A stretch of DNA of 64,000 nt from Hermatobates lingyangjiaoensis. Taxonomy: Eukaryota; Arthropoda; Insecta; Hemiptera; Hermatobatidae. Of this stretch, positions 61,877-64,000 are shown piece after piece. Within the stretch, counting starts at the first letter, position 1. Every line of letters begins with the position of its first letter. The DNA lies in NCBI GenBank assembly GCA_026182355.1, contig JAPFBL010000068.1:11321001-11385000 (forward strand), read 5' to 3'. The notes beneath the pieces are model-generated. The model was not told the DNA's origin. It made no database searches and worked only from the letters and a program-made list of their open reading frames with translations. Both the position numbers and the translations under genes were made by a program.

Positions 61877-63505
61877 GAATAAAAAGTTAAACCTTCAATC
61901 ATTACAGTGTTTAAAAAACTATATTTAATTTTGATGGCCAATTGAACAATTTGATACCCAGAATCTTTAGCAGCGCTACTACTTGTAGTGGCTCTCAATT
62001 ACACTGTATTGAAGCAGGCAGAAAAGAAGCATACTGTTTATGGTCACGCCATGCCCGTCTTTACACAACTCACTCAATATGTTTGATCCATATGTTCATT
62101 TACGTGTGGGTAAACTTATATGAACAATTTCAATTATTGCTATTCATTTGCGAAGATCATTGTTTCCAACGTGCTATCAAATGATGTCGTGATGTATGTA
62201 AAACTACCTAAGAAGAAGAGCAACGCTTATCGTAAACTCAATATTTTTACCAGACTAGGTCTGCAATATGTAATCAATCACTATTGTAAATATTTTCCTT
62301 TGACCATTTATTTGTATTTTTTAGTTAAAATTAAATTAATTATTAATAAAATAAGTAATATTTTCAAATATTTCTTATAAATAATGATTTAAAAAAATAA
62401 AATGCATTATAACAATTTTAAAATCAAGAGGACTGACCATATTTATATATTTTGCAGTTCATTTATTATTTTGTAATCTTTTTCAAATGACAACCATTTC
62501 AAATTATCCATGAATGAACCAAATAACTTTAACTTGACCGATGGATGTTAAGTCATATCTCTAATTCCTTTTCATTACATTAAATGATACCATTTGTAAT
62601 TTTATTTTAATTTGTAATTTTATTATTTCAACTAGTAATTTTATTTGCTAAATCAAGAGATTTAAATTAATTCTAATGTTACCTATTCCTTTTTATTATT
62701 ATATCATGTTCATCATGCGCGTCATACGTTCCAGCCATTTACCGAACATCCTAAAAAATTCTCTCAATTACATTTTAATCAAGTAAATCACATAATTAAT
62801 TTGTTTAATTACGTAATAATGAAATAATTAGTTTTATTAATGAATAAATCATTTATTATTTCAGATAATAGATTTACTTATATAAAGTTGAGTATATTAA
62901 CATAATTAAGAAGGACTGATAGTTTTTGGTCAAACTTTAATTATGAGAGGATCTTCAATTATTCAGAAACTATTTCTTTTTGAATCAAACCTGATTAACT
63001 GGGGTTCAGATTTCCTATTTGTTATTTTCAAAACGATTCTATATTAGGATAACATTATTATAAACTCTATCACTTAAGAAGATCAATTAAATGAGCATAA
63101 GTGCCACTAATGAACTAAAAATACTACTATCTTTGCCTGGCGTGTCTAGAGTTTTGACGCGGTTTATAGATCAAATATGACTGGATACCAGCCAATCATG
63201 AACATTGAATTATTTTTAATAAATTGACCTCATTAAGACTAAATAATAAGCGGTTAGGGTAAACAACTGTCAGCTCAATTAACATTTTCATTCATCATTA
63301 TCATTCATTACTCAGACTGTGATGAAGAAAACATTTCAATCTATCATCTTGAAATGTTGAAAGTACAGAAATAACAATTTAGGTGTTTAGTAAAGTAAAC
63401 AAAAAGATTTAAGTATCATATTTTAGTTGAAATGCCTTCGGTTTTGAAAATGATGTGATTTAGTTAAAAAGTAAATTACACACTATTAATAATTACCAGG
63501 GATGT
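61877..63505. other. Gene-free stretch
   Basis: AT-rich. A slightly GC-richer patch at about 61960-62080 has no recognisable frame. Confidence 0.55.
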
Positions 63506-63660
63506 GTACGCACTATGTCAATCAATATTGTGGATTATAATGTTTAATTTTCCTAAATTTGATTGATGGTACGCACTATGTCAATCAATATTGTGAATTT
63601 ATAATGTTTAATTTTCCTAAATTTGATTGATGGTACGCACTATTGTCTTCAGTCAATATT
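63506..63660 (+). repeat. Minisatellite, 63-64-bp unit, about 2.4 copies
   Basis: The unit starts GTACGCACTATGTCAATCAA and ends TTTGATTGATG. Copies begin at 63506, 63569 and 63633, and the third degenerates after about 30 bases. Each unit carries CAATCAAT and ATTGATTG-like halves that could pair. Confidence 0.9.
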
Positions 63661-64000
63661 GTAGAATGTTAAATGTTTTTAATGTGGGAGAGAGTGCCTT
63701 GCACACGTCCTCCCTCGCACACAACGTGAAGCTGTCAGTCTCTAGCCGGTATGATGGCTCCTTAGTCACTCCTACCCTTGAAAAGGTAAAGTTTAGGACT
63801 TCATCGGTATAGAGTCTATGGGTTACCCATAACTATAATGAGTGCCAATTACCCAATGTGTCACGCTTTCCACTTAGAGTGGTACCTAAGGTGAAAGCCT
63901 GCAAGTGTGGGCGTTGAGAGCAAAGTCTCTGCACTGAATATGAAGGCAGTGGCCCTACAATGAGTAGTAGCTTATGGACAGGCAGCTTGATATCTAATTA
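63661..64000. other. GC-richer block at window edge, unassigned
   Basis: Composition differs sharply from the AT-rich DNA before it and runs off the right edge. A 61-codon + frame (63627-63812) is not recognisable. It may be the start of a transposon or an exon of a gene beyond the window. Confidence 0.4.

Noticed and set aside
1..64000. CRISPR array, operon, phage or bacterial signals
   Set aside because: Direct repeats found are minisatellites and transposon copies without regular spacers; introns and microsatellites show nuclear animal DNA.

Overview
The window is AT-rich eukaryotic (invertebrate animal) genomic DNA. It has long introns, spliceosomal GT/AG borders, many TA microsatellites and many decayed transposons; there are no bacterial-style operons. 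The protein-coding match, the insect-like transposon mix and the intron style fit an arthropod, perhaps a hemipteran insect, but the exact clade is a guess.

Region 1 (1 to about 15,000, + strand) holds the only host gene I can name: the 3' half of a Sara/ZFYVE9 (Smad anchor for receptor activation) gene. Eight coding exons join in one unbroken frame and encode the last 416 residues, ending at TAG 13081-13083. The FYVE finger and Smad-binding part must lie left of the window. A donor just after the stop and a good acceptor at 14516 suggest a spliced 3' UTR.

Region 2 (about 15,000-32,000) is repeat country: hairpin elements (16238-16383, 26395-26584), a roughly 1-kb foldback element with ~375-bp arms (20413-21381), a tRNA-headed SINE (24430-24743, minus) fused to a longer AT-rich repeat (23390-24427), a Ty3/gypsy-like RNase H remnant (25779-26193, minus), a LINE RNase H fragment (28842-29030) and a GC-rich island with a CCAAT box (about 30690-31010).

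Region 3 (about 32,000-64,000) contains a pogo/Tigger-like transposase that has lost its catalytic core (32266-32943, minus), the decayed C-terminus of a non-LTR retrotransposon with a CCHC zinc motif (42746-43175), two more copies of the AT-rich repeat (43255-44884 and 61374-61876), a probable hAT-like element (47418-48603) and two minisatellites (51-bp unit at 55098; 63-bp unit at 63506). No other host gene could be identified in region 3.

The most interesting structure is the AT-rich repeat family. Three copies share the same start, a small stem-loop followed by a TIR-like motif. That start is joined to a tRNA-SINE in one copy, to a LINE 3' end in another, and to a possible LINE-like tail in the third.
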